From contig NZ_JACJRC010000001.1 of the NCBI RefSeq assembly GCF_014697025.1, forward strand, positions 558,001 to 622,000: a stretch of DNA of 64,000 nucleotides. The letters are read 5' to 3'. The position numbers and the translations under genes were made by a program. Within the stretch, counting starts at the first letter, position 1. The number at the start of each line of letters is the position of its first letter. Below the pieces are notes generated by a model that did no database searches, was not told the DNA's origin, and saw only the letters and a program-made list of their open reading frames with translations. Shown here piece after piece: positions 44,759 through 54,043 of this stretch. This stretch comes from Alkalinema sp. FACHB-956 (GTDB lineage Bacteria; Cyanobacteriota; Cyanobacteriia; Leptolyngbyales; Leptolyngbyaceae).

Positions 44759-47700
44759 CTAGTTCGTCTGGAGAGAGGTATCCGATGACGGAGTCCCGAT
44801 CGAACCCTGCCCCGCTTCCGGCAGCGCACCCTTCATTTGGTTCAGCCAGTTGGTTAAATGTTCCAATTGCTGATCCGCTTTCAGCGTCCCTAACCCCCGC
44901 ACAGTCACCTTCCCAGGCTGATAGACAAAGCGGCTGTGCAAATGATTCGGTAAATTCTCCTTGAGCAAATTCCAAGCCGGTTCTTCCATCGGCGTTTCCA
45001 ACACCACATGTTGTTTACCTTCCGGTTTAATGCGGGAGAACCCAAGGGTGCGGGCAATTTGTTTCAGTTCCATCACCCGCAACAACTGTTGAGCCGCAAC
45101 GGGAATTTGCCCATAGCGATCGACCCAATCAGCCGCAATTTCTGCCAGTTCTTTCTTACCCGCCGCCGTGGACACCGCTCGATAAGCGGCCATTTTTTGA
45201 TCCGCATCGGCAATGTAATCCGCAGGAATAAACGCCGTCAGGCTGAGGTCAATCTGCGTATCATCAACCTTAGGAATTTCCTGCCCGCGAATTTCCCGAA
45301 TGGCTTCATCCAGCATTTCCATATACAGGTCAAAGCCGATCGCATCCATTTGTCCCGACTGTTCCGCCCCCAGCAGGTTACCCACCCCGCGAATTTCCAT
45401 ATCCCGCATCGCCAATTGGTAGCCCGACCCCAGCTGTGTGTATTCCTGGAGTGCCCGGAGCCGTTGGCGCGCGGTATCGGTCAGTTCCTTCTGGCGGGGA
45501 TAGAACAGCCAAGCATGGGCTTGAATTCCGGCCCGTCCCACCCGGCCCCGCAACTGATACAACTGCGCCAAGCCAAATAGTTGGGCATCTTCAATCAAAA
45601 TCGTATTGACACGGGGAATATCCAGCCCCGATTCCACGATCGTTGTACACACCAGAATATCCGCCTCCGCTTGGCTAAAAGCCAGCATCGTCGCTTCCAA
45701 TTCCGCATCCATCATTTGCCCATGGGCGATCGCGATGCGGGCACTGGGAATCATTTCGCGAATTTTAGCGGAAATTTCCTCAATCCCTTCAATACGCGGC
45801 ACAACATAAAAAATTTGGCCACCCCGATCGAGTTCCTGGCGCAGGGCCGATCGAATAATTTCCGGATCGTAGGGAGACAGATGGGTTTTAATCGGACGCC
45901 GGGAAGGCGGTGGTGTGGTAATGAGGCTCATCTCCCGCACACCAGAGAGTGACATATACAGGGTTCTAGGAATCGGCGTTGCACTCAGCGTTAAGACATC
46001 AATCTGGGTTCGCAGTGATTTAATTTTTTCCTTTTGATTGACTCCAAACCGTTGTTCTTCATCAATCACCAGCAATCCTAAATCTCTAAACCCAACATTT
46101 TTCCCCAGCAACTGATGGGTACCAACCACGATATCCATTTCGCCCGTACCCATGCGTTGGATAATGTCCTTCTTCTCGTTGGTGGTCTTGAAGCGGTTGA
46201 GCAAGCCAATTTTTATCGGATAGGGCGCAAACCGTTCCTTCAGGGTGTGGTAATGCTGTTGGGTCAAAATCGTTGTAGGAGCCAACAGCGCCACCTGTTT
46301 ACCGGACGTAACCGCTTTGAAAATAGCTCGAATAGCCACTTCCGTTTTGCCAAAACCGACATCCCCGCAGACCAAGCGATCCATCGGTCGATCGCTTTCC
46401 ATGTCCTGCTTAACATCCTGCACCGCTTTGAGCTGATCCGGCGTAGGCTGGTAGGGGAAAGATTCCTCCATTTCCAATTGCCAAGGGCTATCATCCGGGT
46501 AGGCAAAGCCCTGCTGTTGGGCTCGCTGGGCGTAGAGTTGCAGCAAGTCCACCGCCACTTTCTTGATGGCCTTCTTAACTTTGCTCTTAGTTTTCTCCCA
46601 GGCTTTGCTGGACATTTTATTCAATTCCGGTTTACGATCACCCGCTGGCCGGAATCGCGATAACGCACCGACTTGGTCTGCCGCAACCCGCAGCGTACCA
46701 TCGGCGTATTGCAACACGAGATATTCCCGTGTCTCACCATTGATCGTCAGGCTTTCCAGTTTGATAAATTTACCAATCCCGTGGTTCTTATGCACCACAT
46801 AATCATTGGGTTGTAATTTATTCGGATCAACCTGTTTCGAGGTAGCCTGTCGGCGTTTGCGAATATAAGTCGGTGTGGTTAACGTATGTTGCCCAAAGAA
46901 TTCCCGATCGGTCACCACCACCGCCCGAAACGTCGGCAAAATAAAGCCTTCCAGTTCTGCCAAACCGGAATATTTCAGCCCGATCGGGGTGCGATAGGTA
47001 ATCAGTTTATCGATCGCGGGAAAGTCCTTGGGATTGGGAATAAACTGAGCCGGACAGTCGTGTTCCTGTAGCAATGCGACCGATCGTGAGGGTTGCGCTG
47101 AAACCAACCAAATAGCAAACCCTTTCTCCCGTTCTCCCCGCAGAATTTCCGCCAGTTTGCCAAATTGGTGGGGTACCGCCGGAATCGGACGACTGGAGAG
47201 ATTCAAACCACTGTTGACTTCCGCAATTTCCGTTAGGTAAATGCGATCGAAAATTTCCGTTTGCGCGATCGTCTCTGTGAAATGGCGATGGGTCGCAGGC
47301 ATAGCCTCGGGTTGACCTAGCTCGTCCCAATGTTCCTGCACATGCTCGAACCAGCGTTCGCTATGGGCCGCAGCCATTTCCACTTCATCCAGGGCAATGA
47401 TCGTGCTATCCGGGAGATAATCCAGTAAGGAAGCGGGTTGTTCAAAAGCAAGGCCCAAAAAGCGGCGCAATCCTTCGATCGGGATGCCTTGTTCCAGCTG
47501 TTCCCAATCCTCTTCATTCAAATAGGTTTGCAACAACCGACAGTTCTCATCGGAAAGCGCAGTTTGAATAATCGGACTAAAACTGGTGGGCGTGAGAACT
47601 AAACGATCGAGGCGATCGAGCGATCGTTGCGTAGCCGGATCAAATTCCCGCAATTGCTCCAATTCATCACCGAATAAATCCAAGCGCACGGGCAATTCTG

Positions 47701-48304
47701 CGGACACCGGAAACACATCAATAATGTCCCCCCGTTGGCTCCACTGCCCTTCACTTTCCACGAGCGCAACTTTTTCATAACCCAATCGTGCCAATTGTCG
47801 TCCCAGTATTGACGATTTGATTTCTGCACCTTTCTCCACAGTAATGCTGTAAGGCGCAAAAGCCTCTACCGGCGGCAAGTGGGGTTGCAATGCCCGTTCC
47901 GTTGTGACGATCGCAAAGCGAGAAGCATTGTTTGCGGTTTCGGGACTGTTGGCGATCGTAGTTGCACGAGCCACTAAATCCGCAATCACCTGTAACTGTC
48001 CCCAGACCATTTCCGCTTCGGGGTCAAAGGGTTCGTAGGGCGACGTTTCGGAGGTGGGATAGAAGTGCACCGTTTGCCAACCCATAGCTTCCAATTGGGC
48101 CGCCCAACGTCCCGCCTCTTCCAGCGTGGCAGTAATGACGAGCAAAGGACGATTAGCAGCCTGCGCCAAGGTGGAACTAACAATGCCCTTGGGTAGCCGT
48201 GCCAGTCCAGATAAATGGAGAACCTGCTGTTGCGCCAGTTTGCTTAACAGTTCTCCAGTAATGGGGAGTTTGCCAAGGGTGCGAGTTACCGATGAGAAAG
48301 CCAT
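44759..48304 (-). CDS. mfd: Transcription-repair coupling factor Mfd
   Basis: Mfd removes RNA polymerase stalled at DNA lesions and recruits UvrA. This 1181-residue copy has normal domain order. The N-terminal UvrB-like region (with [16 protein letters not shown]) is followed by the RNA-polymerase interaction domain starting at [14 protein letters not shown], then the RecG-like translocase with Walker [17 protein letters not shown] as motif [16 protein letters not shown] and QLRGRVGR as motif VI. The C-terminal autoinhibitory part follows (TRCF domain, then an E/Q-rich end). It is a single gene with nothing missing. Confidence 0.96.
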   Translation of the reverse strand: MAFSSVTRTLGKLPITGELLSKLAQQQVLHLSGLARLPKGIVSSTLAQAANRPLLVITATLEEAGRWAAQLEAMGWQTVHFYPTSETSPYEPFDPEAEMVWGQLQVIADLVARATTIANSPETANNASRFAIVTTERALQPHLPPVEAFAPYSITVEKGAEIKSSILGRQLARLGYEKVALVESEGQWSQRGDIIDVFPVSAELPVRLDLFGDELEQLREFDPATQRSLDRLDRLVLTPTSFSPIIQTALSDENCRLLQTYLNEEDWEQLEQGIPIEGLRRFLGLAFEQPASLLDYLPDSTIIALDEVEMAAAHSERWFEHVQEHWDELGQPEAMPATHRHFTETIAQTEIFDRIYLTEIAEVNSGLNLSSRPIPAVPHQFGKLAEILRGEREKGFAIWLVSAQPSRSVALLQEHDCPAQFIPNPKDFPAIDKLITYRTPIGLKYSGLAELEGFILPTFRAVVVTDREFFGQHTLTTPTYIRKRRQATSKQVDPNKLQPNDYVVHKNHGIGKFIKLESLTINGETREYLVLQYADGTLRVAADQVGALSRFRPAGDRKPELNKMSSKAWEKTKSKVKKAIKKVAVDLLQLYAQRAQQQGFAYPDDSPWQLEMEESFPYQPTPDQLKAVQDVKQDMESDRPMDRLVCGDVGFGKTEVAIRAIFKAVTSGKQVALLAPTTILTQQHYHTLKERFAPYPIKIGLLNRFKTTNEKKDIIQRMGTGEMDIVVGTHQLLGKNVGFRDLGLLVIDEEQRFGVNQKEKIKSLRTQIDVLTLSATPIPRTLYMSLSGVREMSLITTPPPSRRPIKTHLSPYDPEIIRSALRQELDRGGQIFYVVPRIEGIEEISAKIREMIPSARIAIAHGQMMDAELEATMLAFSQAEADILVCTTIVESGLDIPRVNTILIEDAQLFGLAQLYQLRGRVGRAGIQAHAWLFYPRQKELTDTARQRLRALQEYTQLGSGYQLAMRDMEIRGVGNLLGAEQSGQMDAIGFDLYMEMLDEAIREIRGQEIPKVDDTQIDLSLTAFIPADYIADADQKMAAYRAVSTAAGKKELAEIAADWVDRYGQIPVAAQQLLRVMELKQIARTLGFSRIKPEGKQHVVLETPMEEPAWNLLKENLPNHLHSRFVYQPGKVTVRGLGTLKADQQLEHLTNWLNQMKGALPEAGQGSIGTPSSDTSLQTN

Positions 48305-48541
48305 ACGTTATAGCCGAAGGTCAACAGCAGAATAGTTTCTGATCTTGACATAGTTTTGACCGATCGGGGATGGGAACCCCAATGTTTTCAGACTGTAAAC
48401 CGCCATCCCCACCCTGGGTCACAGAAAACCCTGTCATACTTAAAATAGGGCAACTCAGGTCTGGTGTAGCAAGGAAGGTTTGAAGCGACTGGTTAGAAAA
48501 TTGGCAGTCAACTCAGCAGTACTGTATTGGAGGCTTGGTTC

Positions 48542-49153
48542 ATGACGATGACGACTTCTTCTGTACAAGGGAAAAGTAACTCAACCCAAAAACTCACGCT
48601 AGAGGATTTTCTGAACTACCACGATGGCACAGATAACCGTTACGAATTGGTGGATGGGGAGCTAAAGCTGATGTCTCTAGGATCGACGAAACATAGCAAA
48701 ATTATTCGCTTCTTAGACCGAACATTAGAGGCTGAGATTGCTCGATCGCAACAACCTTGGATCGTCTTAGCAAGCTTGATGGGGGTTCAATCACCCCGAG
48801 GTCGTCGCTGGGATACTTGCCGGATTCCTGATCTGATGATTATGTCAGTGCAGCAATATGATGAAATGACCGATCTCCAAGCGGTAATTCCCCTCGATCA
48901 ACCGTCTCCCTTGTTAGTCGTTGAAGTGGTCAGCGAATCTACCAAGTCCGAGGATTACCGATCGAAACATGCAGAATATTGTGTGCTGGAAATTGCGGAA
49001 TATTGGATTGTTGATCCGATCGCCCAGCAGGTCACGGTTTGCGTCTTTGAGGACGGTGGCTACACGGATTATGTTTTTGCGGGGGATGCGGTCATTGTCT
49101 CGGCATTGTTGCCAGCATTGCAATTAACAGTCGCCCAAGTGTTAGCTGGTTAA
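48542..49153 (+). CDS. Uma2 family protein (putative nuclease), distant copy
   Basis: This 203-residue Uma2 protein starts at the ATG at 48542 (MTMTTSSVQ), with TTGGAGG about 9 bases upstream. The core LTLEDFLNYHDGTDNRYELV, then the RIPDLMIM segment and LLVVEVVSEST, then AEYWIVDPIAQQVTV, matches the family, including acidic residues of the PD-(D/E)XK-like site. It is clearly different from the tandem pair at 20236-21459 and not a recent duplicate. It is a single gene downstream of mfd's start; the function of the family is unknown. Confidence 0.83.
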   Translation: MTMTTSSVQGKSNSTQKLTLEDFLNYHDGTDNRYELVDGELKLMSLGSTKHSKIIRFLDRTLEAEIARSQQPWIVLASLMGVQSPRGRRWDTCRIPDLMIMSVQQYDEMTDLQAVIPLDQPSPLLVVEVVSESTKSEDYRSKHAEYCVLEIAEYWIVDPIAQQVTVCVFEDGGYTDYVFAGDAVIVSALLPALQLTVAQVLAG

Positions 49154-49212
49154 CGGTCAAGCCTCCAAACTTAGGGTAATGATGGGATGGGGCATGATGC
49201 AATGGCAGGAAT

Positions 49213-49266
49213 TTGATCGCAAGGGCTTGATCGCAAGGGCTTGATCGTAAGGGTTCGATCGTAGGG
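49213..49266. repeat. 14-bp tandem repeat upstream of gpmA
   Basis: The units TTGATCGCAAGGGC at 49213-49226 and 49227-49240, variant TTGATCGTAAGGGT at 49241-49254 and partial TCGATCGTAGGG at 49255-49266 precede the gpmA start. They lie where the promoter or 5' untranslated region should be. Confidence 0.88.
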
Positions 49267-49277
49267 TGAGGATTGCC

Positions 49278-49973
49278 ATGGCTACCTTAATTTTGATTCG
49301 TCACGGCCAAAGCACTTGGAACGCCGCGAATAAATTTACCGGCTGGGTCGATGTCCCCCTGAGCAAACTGGGACGGTTAGAAGCCACCCAAGCCGCCTAT
49401 AAACTACGCCAGTACAAAATTGATATTTGTTTCACCAGCTTATTGATCCGCGCGATCGAAACCGCCGTCATTTGCTTGACGGAATACCCCGAAGTTTGCG
49501 CAGGCAAAAGTCCCATCCTCAAACACGAGGCTGACGATCCCGATTGGCACGGCTGGAACCAGTATGAGGGCAATCCAGCGGATGAGTTGCCCATTTTTCC
49601 CAGTGCAGCCTTGGATGAACGCTACTACGGTACCCTGCAAGGCTTGAACAAAGCCGAAACGATCGAGAAATATGGAGTCGATCAGGTCAACACTTGGCGA
49701 CGATCGTTTGCCACCCGTCCCCCGTCAGGCGAAAGCTTGCAAGACACCCTGGAACGCACCCTACCCTATTTCCAATCCCGTATCCTAGCCCACCTCACGC
49801 AGGGCGAAAATGTGCTGGTTGCAGCCCATGGGAATTCCCTCCGATCGATCATCATGAATCTCGATCGTTTAGATGAAACCGCTGTCACCGGTTTAGAACT
49901 GGCAACAGGGATTCCAATCGTCTATGAAATCGATCAGACGGGCCATGTGACGCATAAAACCGTCTTGACCTAA
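49278..49973 (+). CDS. gpmA: 2,3-bisphosphoglycerate-dependent phosphoglycerate mutase
   Basis: This 231-residue glycolytic enzyme interconverts 3- and 2-phosphoglycerate via a phosphohistidine. LILIRHGQSTWN carries the phosphorylated H9 in RHG. The second histidine lies in VLVAAHGNSLR, and GWVDVPLS and YYGTLQGLNK are further family marks. Length is normal. The ATG at 49278 fits homologues; the upstream GTG-started residues do not. The stop TAA lies in a 16-bp tandem repeat. Confidence 0.93.
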   Translation: MATLILIRHGQSTWNAANKFTGWVDVPLSKLGRLEATQAAYKLRQYKIDICFTSLLIRAIETAVICLTEYPEVCAGKSPILKHEADDPDWHGWNQYEGNPADELPIFPSAALDERYYGTLQGLNKAETIEKYGVDQVNTWRRSFATRPPSGESLQDTLERTLPYFQSRILAHLTQGENVLVAAHGNSLRSIIMNLDRLDETAVTGLELATGIPIVYEIDQTGHVTHKTVLT

Positions 49974-50011
49974 TACAGCCTTGACCTAATACAGTCTTGA
50001 CCTAATACAGC
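49964..50011. repeat. 16-bp tandem repeat spanning convergent stops of gpmA and sds
   Basis: Three copies CTTGACCTAATACAGY at 49964-49979, 49980-49995 and 49996-50011. The first contains the gpmA stop TAA (49971-49973); the third contains CTA (50002-50004), the reversed TAG stop of sds. The repeat therefore covers the whole convergent gap. Confidence 0.93.
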
Positions 50012-50973
50012 CGACTGAGTACAAACTCACAGAGGTTGAGCAATGCTTCCTTCGACTCCGATGCAGGAATCTCATTCAAACAGGCCATTGCAGCCTTGGC
50101 ATTGTACTGCGCCAATTCCCGCGATCGGGCAATGCCATCGCTCGCGTTGACTAAATCAAGGGCCTGCTCTAGATCACCCTCTTCCGAAAATTCCCGCTCA
50201 ATCAGCGTTTTCAGATAGGGCTTTTGTTCCATCGCAAACAGTACCGGAGCCGTCAAATTACCACTGCGCAGATCGGAACCCGCTGGCTTGCCTAGCCCTT
50301 CCGTCGAAGCGGTGAAATCCAGGATATCGTCCACAATCTGGAAGGCCAATCCCCAATGCTTGCCATAGTGGTAGAAGTTTTCCGCCTCTGCACTGGCGCG
50401 ATCGCTCAAAATAGCAGCAGCCTTGGCACTGTTGGCAATCAGTGACGCCGTCTTGTAGTAGCTCTTTTGCAGATAGGTATCGAGGTCTAACTCCGTATCA
50501 AAGCGGTTCAACCCCTGCTGAATTTCGCCCTCGGCAAAGTCTTTAATCACTTCCGAGAGTAATTTCACCACTTCCAGATTATCCAGATTAGCCAAGTACC
50601 AGGAAGACTGGGCAAAGAGGAAATCCCCTGCGAGAACTGCAATCCGAGTCCCAAAGTTGGCATGTACCGTTGGAATCCCCCGTCGCAATTCCGACTCATC
50701 CACCACATCGTCATGGACAAGGCTAGCGGTATGGATCATTTCAGTGATTTCAGCTAACCGACGGTGGCGTTGGGTAATCTCTTGATTCCCCCGAGTTGCT
50801 CGAGAGACAAGGAGCACGATCGCGGGTCTTACCCGTTTCCCGCCTGCCCCAAACAAATGTTCCGCTGCCGCGTAGAGAATCGGATGCTGCGCACCAATCA
50901 ACTGCTTCAAGTTCTCTGTCATGACAGAGAGGTCGGCTTCAACTGGGGCAAAAAGGGAGGCTACGGAAGTCAT
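50002..50973 (-). CDS. sds: Solanesyl diphosphate synthase
   Basis: This 323-residue trans-prenyltransferase chains isopentenyl diphosphate onto an allylic primer to make a long side chain (C45 in cyanobacteria), used for plastoquinone. The first Asp-rich motif DDVVD is at 88-92 (LVHDDVVDES) and the second DDILD at 215-219 (FQIVDDILDFTAS). GGKRVRP at 44-50 is another family mark. Chain length cannot be read from sequence with certainty. The start at 50973 has the first ATG and normal length. It converges with gpmA. Confidence 0.92.
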   Translation of the reverse strand: MTSVASLFAPVEADLSVMTENLKQLIGAQHPILYAAAEHLFGAGGKRVRPAIVLLVSRATRGNQEITQRHRRLAEITEMIHTASLVHDDVVDESELRRGIPTVHANFGTRIAVLAGDFLFAQSSWYLANLDNLEVVKLLSEVIKDFAEGEIQQGLNRFDTELDLDTYLQKSYYKTASLIANSAKAAAILSDRASAEAENFYHYGKHWGLAFQIVDDILDFTASTEGLGKPAGSDLRSGNLTAPVLFAMEQKPYLKTLIEREFSEEGDLEQALDLVNASDGIARSRELAQYNAKAAMACLNEIPASESKEALLNLCEFVLSRLY

Positions 50974-51716
50974 GAGTGCGAACCAGTGATGGCTAAAGGT
51001 TAAGAAACTTTACAGGTTCTGTAACTATTCTAAGCGATGGGGCAAGTCCATGGAATAGGGCGAGTCAGTTTGGAAAAATTTTCTAGAAAAAAATCTAAAA
51101 ATTTTGAATTGTGGCTCAGTTTACACCACAATCCCCAAAAGCTTGTGCTACGCTAGATTCAAAGCATTCAACAACTGCATAGCTGACTGGAAAAATCAGG
51201 ACAGCAGGGGCGCTTAGGTCAAAGCGGGTTTCGACCTTAAAACGGCTAGTGTCACGGCTAGAATTATTGCGATCGAGGTTTTTGCAGCAGAAATTGATGA
51301 ATGTCAATTTCTTAAGCCACCCCAAGATTTCAGTGGGATTGTCCTGAACCGATCAAAGAGTTTGCGAAGCAACCCGTTTCGCGGTGAAAGACTCTTGACA
51401 GCAGTGACTGGAGTTGCTGGCTAGGCTCATGGAGCTTCTTTTCAATCGAGAGGAGGTTCTATGGGGCTATCTGCTATGCTCCGTAGCGACCTTGGATTGA
51501 TACAGTGCTCGCCCTGTTGGATCTGATCGAGTTAGCTATTGCGGTTTGGCGAATTTTTCGACTCTAGCGACATGGACACATCGTCAGCATCTTTGCCATG
51601 GGATTTTTGCCCCTGGAAAAGTAACTGACCTTGTTTTGCATACTTTTTTGCCGATCTTTCAGATCCCGTTTGGCTTCTTTCCGCTTCTCCTCCCACACGT
51701 TATACCAGGTACTGCC
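50974..51716. other. Long intergenic region between sds and the small membrane ORF
   Basis: About 740 bases with no convincing gene. A minus-strand frame at 51116-51325 is rejected for lack of family features. Several hairpins are visible around 51200-51400, such as AGGTC...GACCT, which could belong to an untranslated RNA, but I recognise no family. At 51461-51526 there is a 21-codon frame with a strong GAGGAGG ribosome site. Confidence 0.4.
51461..51526 (+). CDS. Possible 21-residue leader peptide
   Basis: ATG at 51461 and TGA at 51524-51526 frame MGLSAMLRSDLGLIQCSPCW plus one residue. A near-perfect GAGAGGAGG lies 5-6 bases upstream, stronger than most in the window. It sits upstream of a small membrane frame and could be a regulatory leader. 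No homologue is known to me; coding status is uncertain. Confidence 0.3.
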   Translation: MGLSAMLRSDLGLIQCSPCWI

Positions 51717-51815
51717 ATGATCGATCGTGTTCCGGTGCTAATTCCTCTGCTTGCTGCGGGCTACCTGTTGCTAGTCTATGGCCTGTTGACCGTAGTGCAG
51801 CGAAGACGAGTGTAA
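51717..51815 (+). CDS. Possible 32-residue single-span membrane protein
   Basis: From the ATG at 51717 the frame gives MIDRVPVLIPLLAAGYLLLV, then YGLLTVVQRRRV and a stop. One hydrophobic span of about 20 residues is followed by a basic tail, the layout of small photosynthetic or NDH-1 subunits, but no known subunit matches. The longer frame up to 51546 starts with TTG and has no support. A hairpin GAGGG...CCCTC follows at about 51818-51836. Confidence 0.35.
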   Translation: MIDRVPVLIPLLAAGYLLLVYGLLTVVQRRRV

Positions 51816-51913
51816 GTTGAGGGGGCTCAGCCCTCTTGACTAACGGTGTGAAATGGGGAGCGATCGTAAATATAGGCTTTCGGGCGGCTCAGTCTCCTTT
51901 GCTATCTGCGCAA

Positions 51914-51949
51914 TTGTCTGAGTAATGATCTTTGTCTGAGTGATGATTC
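51914..51949. repeat. 18-bp direct repeat
   Basis: TTGTCTGAGTAATGATCT at 51914-51931 is repeated with changes at 51932-51949. Confidence 0.75.
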
Positions 51950-52015
51950 TGTTGTAAGGACTCGTGTCATTGCCGACGCAATTTTAGCCGATGTCATCGT
52001 AATAGGCTGGGGAAT

Positions 52016-52080
52016 AGTCTAGCGATGCAATAGTCTAGCGATGCAATAGTCTGGCGATACTTATATATAGTCTAGCGATC
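52016..52080. repeat. 16-bp tandem repeat before the SLH gene end
   Basis: AATAGTCTAGCGATGC recurs three times, with a fourth more distant copy (TATAGTCTAGCGATCG) just before the stop of the SLH gene. Confidence 0.85.
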
Positions 52081-52088
52081 GAAAAAGG

Positions 52089-53183
52089 CTAGGGCTTAAT
52101 TTTGCCTTCCTTGATCAGCGCTTGATAAATATAAGTCGCTGCATCCGCACGGGTCGCCGGTTGATTCGGGGTCAGAGTGTTTTGGGACGTTCTCAACAGT
52201 CCTGCTGCTTCTGCTGCGGCAACTTTAGGAATCGCCCACTTGGGAATGTCCTGAACGTCACGGTACTTAGCAAGCACTTGCATTGGATCACCAGAAGGCG
52301 TTAAACCAAGCCCCGTAACGATCGCCACCAACATTTGAACCCGAGGAATCAGTTGATCGGGTTTGAATTGCTGTTTGGGATACCCGGTCATGAATCCCGC
52401 TTGGATGGATTCATCGATCGCAGTCGCTGCCCAATAATCTGGCTTGATATCTTGAAATTGAATCGCAGGCTTAGTTTTAGCTTTTTCAAACGCTTTTCCC
52501 AGAATCCCCGCAAATTCTGCGCGGGTAATGGGCTTATTGGGCTGAAAGCTACCATCCTTAAAGCCATCCAAAATCCCTCGACTGGAGAGGGCCGCAATCG
52601 GCTGCCTTGCCCAAAAGGTTTCGGGCACATCGGTAAAGGCTTTGGGTTTACCTGGGTTTTCTAAGCTAGGAACCAGCGTCGTCGCCGTTGGGGCTGCGGA
52701 GGGTTGAGGGGCAGAACTCGCGATCGCCTGAGGCGCATTGCCGAGTTGCCCATTGGCTAGCGGGTTGACTCCACTGTTCGAGATCCCAGCGGTTGGCGTC
52801 TGGGAATCAATCTCTGGACGGCGAGCTTGGGAGGATGCATCTTCGGTCGCAGGAGCCGTTGGGTCGATCGCGGCATTGGCATTTGCAGGCGGCTGAGTTG
52901 CACTGGGGGGCGATGAATTGATCGCAGACTCAGCTGAATTGCCCGTTGCGTTATCAGGCGCAGTCCCGTTGGCAAAAGGTGCGCCAGAAGTCAGGGCAGC
53001 AAAATCGATCGGGGATTGTTTCTGGTAAATGATCCAGAAAAAGATCGACCCAATCCCGACTAAAGCAACAAACAGTGCAATCAGTTCGTCCGATGTGAGG
53101 CGCTGACGATCGGTTGCTGGTGGAACATCGGTCTTGTCTGGCGGATTGGATGTTGGATTTTCTGTTGGGGGTAAATCAGTCAT
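52089..53183 (-). CDS. Membrane-anchored SLH-domain protein
   Basis: This 364-residue protein has a short cytosolic N-terminus, one membrane span (about 31-53, LIALFVALVGIGSIFFWIIY), a long Pro/Ala/Asn-rich linker (about 60-190), then a C-terminal region of SLH repeats starting at KAFTDVPETFWARQPI with RGILDGFKDGSFQPNKPITRAEFAG as a clear repeat and two more after it. SLH domains bind cell-wall polysaccharide or outer-membrane structures, so the protein probably bridges inner membrane and wall. It is a single gene. Confidence 0.88.
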   Translation of the reverse strand: MTDLPPTENPTSNPPDKTDVPPATDRQRLTSDELIALFVALVGIGSIFFWIIYQKQSPIDFAALTSGAPFANGTAPDNATGNSAESAINSSPPSATQPPANANAAIDPTAPATEDASSQARRPEIDSQTPTAGISNSGVNPLANGQLGNAPQAIASSAPQPSAAPTATTLVPSLENPGKPKAFTDVPETFWARQPIAALSSRGILDGFKDGSFQPNKPITRAEFAGILGKAFEKAKTKPAIQFQDIKPDYWAATAIDESIQAGFMTGYPKQQFKPDQLIPRVQMLVAIVTGLGLTPSGDPMQVLAKYRDVQDIPKWAIPKVAAAEAAGLLRTSQNTLTPNQPATRADAATYIYQALIKEGKIKP

Positions 53184-53562
53184 AGCTCAAACCACAAACC
53201 TGACAAACTGAAAACCTGACAAACTGAATTCGGGAACAGAATTGCATTGAATGAACGGCGTCTAGCAAACCGCTATTATTCAGCGAACCGTTATCCAGCA
53301 GCCCCTTCAAGGACTCCTACGAAATAGGCAAACCGTAGACTGGTAAAACAACCGGGATGGTGACTATCCTAAACGACCATCCTGTTTATCAAGCAGATTG
53401 TGCGGAAACTGTTAATAATTGAGCCAAATCAACGCATCCCCAACTACAACCGTCAATCTTGATCTAAACGGGATTGAGCAACGTTGAGGCGGGGGGAGGC
53501 CACAGGACGGGATAGAGCAGGTTAGGATGTAAATAAATCTTTATCTGATTGCAGTGTGGTTT
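53184..53562. other. Divergent intergenic region
   Basis: This lies between the start of the SLH gene and the Npun_F0494-type gene and should hold both promoters. A 16-bp direct repeat AAACCTGACAAACTGA lies at 53196-53211 and 53212-53227, close to the SLH gene start. No gene or RNA is recognised. Confidence 0.5.
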
Positions 53563-53967
53563 ATGGCGATCGCGACTTCCCGCTCTTCTATGCGCTATCC
53601 CCAACGGACGCTCGATCGAGCAGAACGGGCCGTCCGCTGTGCACCCTTTCGGTTATCGCTCTACCAGACCATGATTATCCGCAGTGTTGATCTAGCGGAA
53701 ATCAGTGGACGATCGGGGGTTGACCATGGCTATGTGCGTAAACCCATGACGGAATTATTAGTCGAAGCCGAACTGTTGTGGCTGATTCAAGTGGGACTGC
53801 TGCGTCGCGAAGTCGATGGCCAAGGCTTAACCAATAGTTTCCGGGTGACCCCCCTCGGACGCCAACTCGTAGACAAGTGGCATAATTTGGGCAAAGTAGA
53901 GCTATCAGCCACTTTCCGCGATCGCCTATACAATGCAGTGAGTCGCTGGCTGAGACTCCCCTTCTAA
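53563..53967 (+). CDS. Npun_F0494-type conserved cyanobacterial protein
   Basis: This protein of about 134 residues has the pattern RYPQRTLDRAERAVRCAPFRLSL, then a helical segment and ALLWLIQVGLLRREVDGQGL-like LLWLIQVGLLRREVDGQG, then FRVTPLGRQLV. It looks like a winged-helix fold of unknown function. The family appears restricted to cyanobacteria. The ATG at 53563 is used; a GTG at 53554 is possible. It lies 76 bases before cobQ on the same strand, which could mean co-transcription. Confidence 0.78.
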   Translation: MAIATSRSSMRYPQRTLDRAERAVRCAPFRLSLYQTMIIRSVDLAEISGRSGVDHGYVRKPMTELLVEAELLWLIQVGLLRREVDGQGLTNSFRVTPLGRQLVDKWHNLGKVELSATFRDRLYNAVSRWLRLPF

Positions 53968-54043
53968 GGCATTGATTCCTTCTGTTGATTCCTTCTAAGG
54001 GTTGGACTGTCTGCCACCTTCACAGTTTCCCGGAGATGCGTTC

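Noticed and set aside
51116-51325. Minus-strand 69-codon frame after sds
   Set aside because: No similarity and poor start context; hairpins in this area suggest RNA structure instead.
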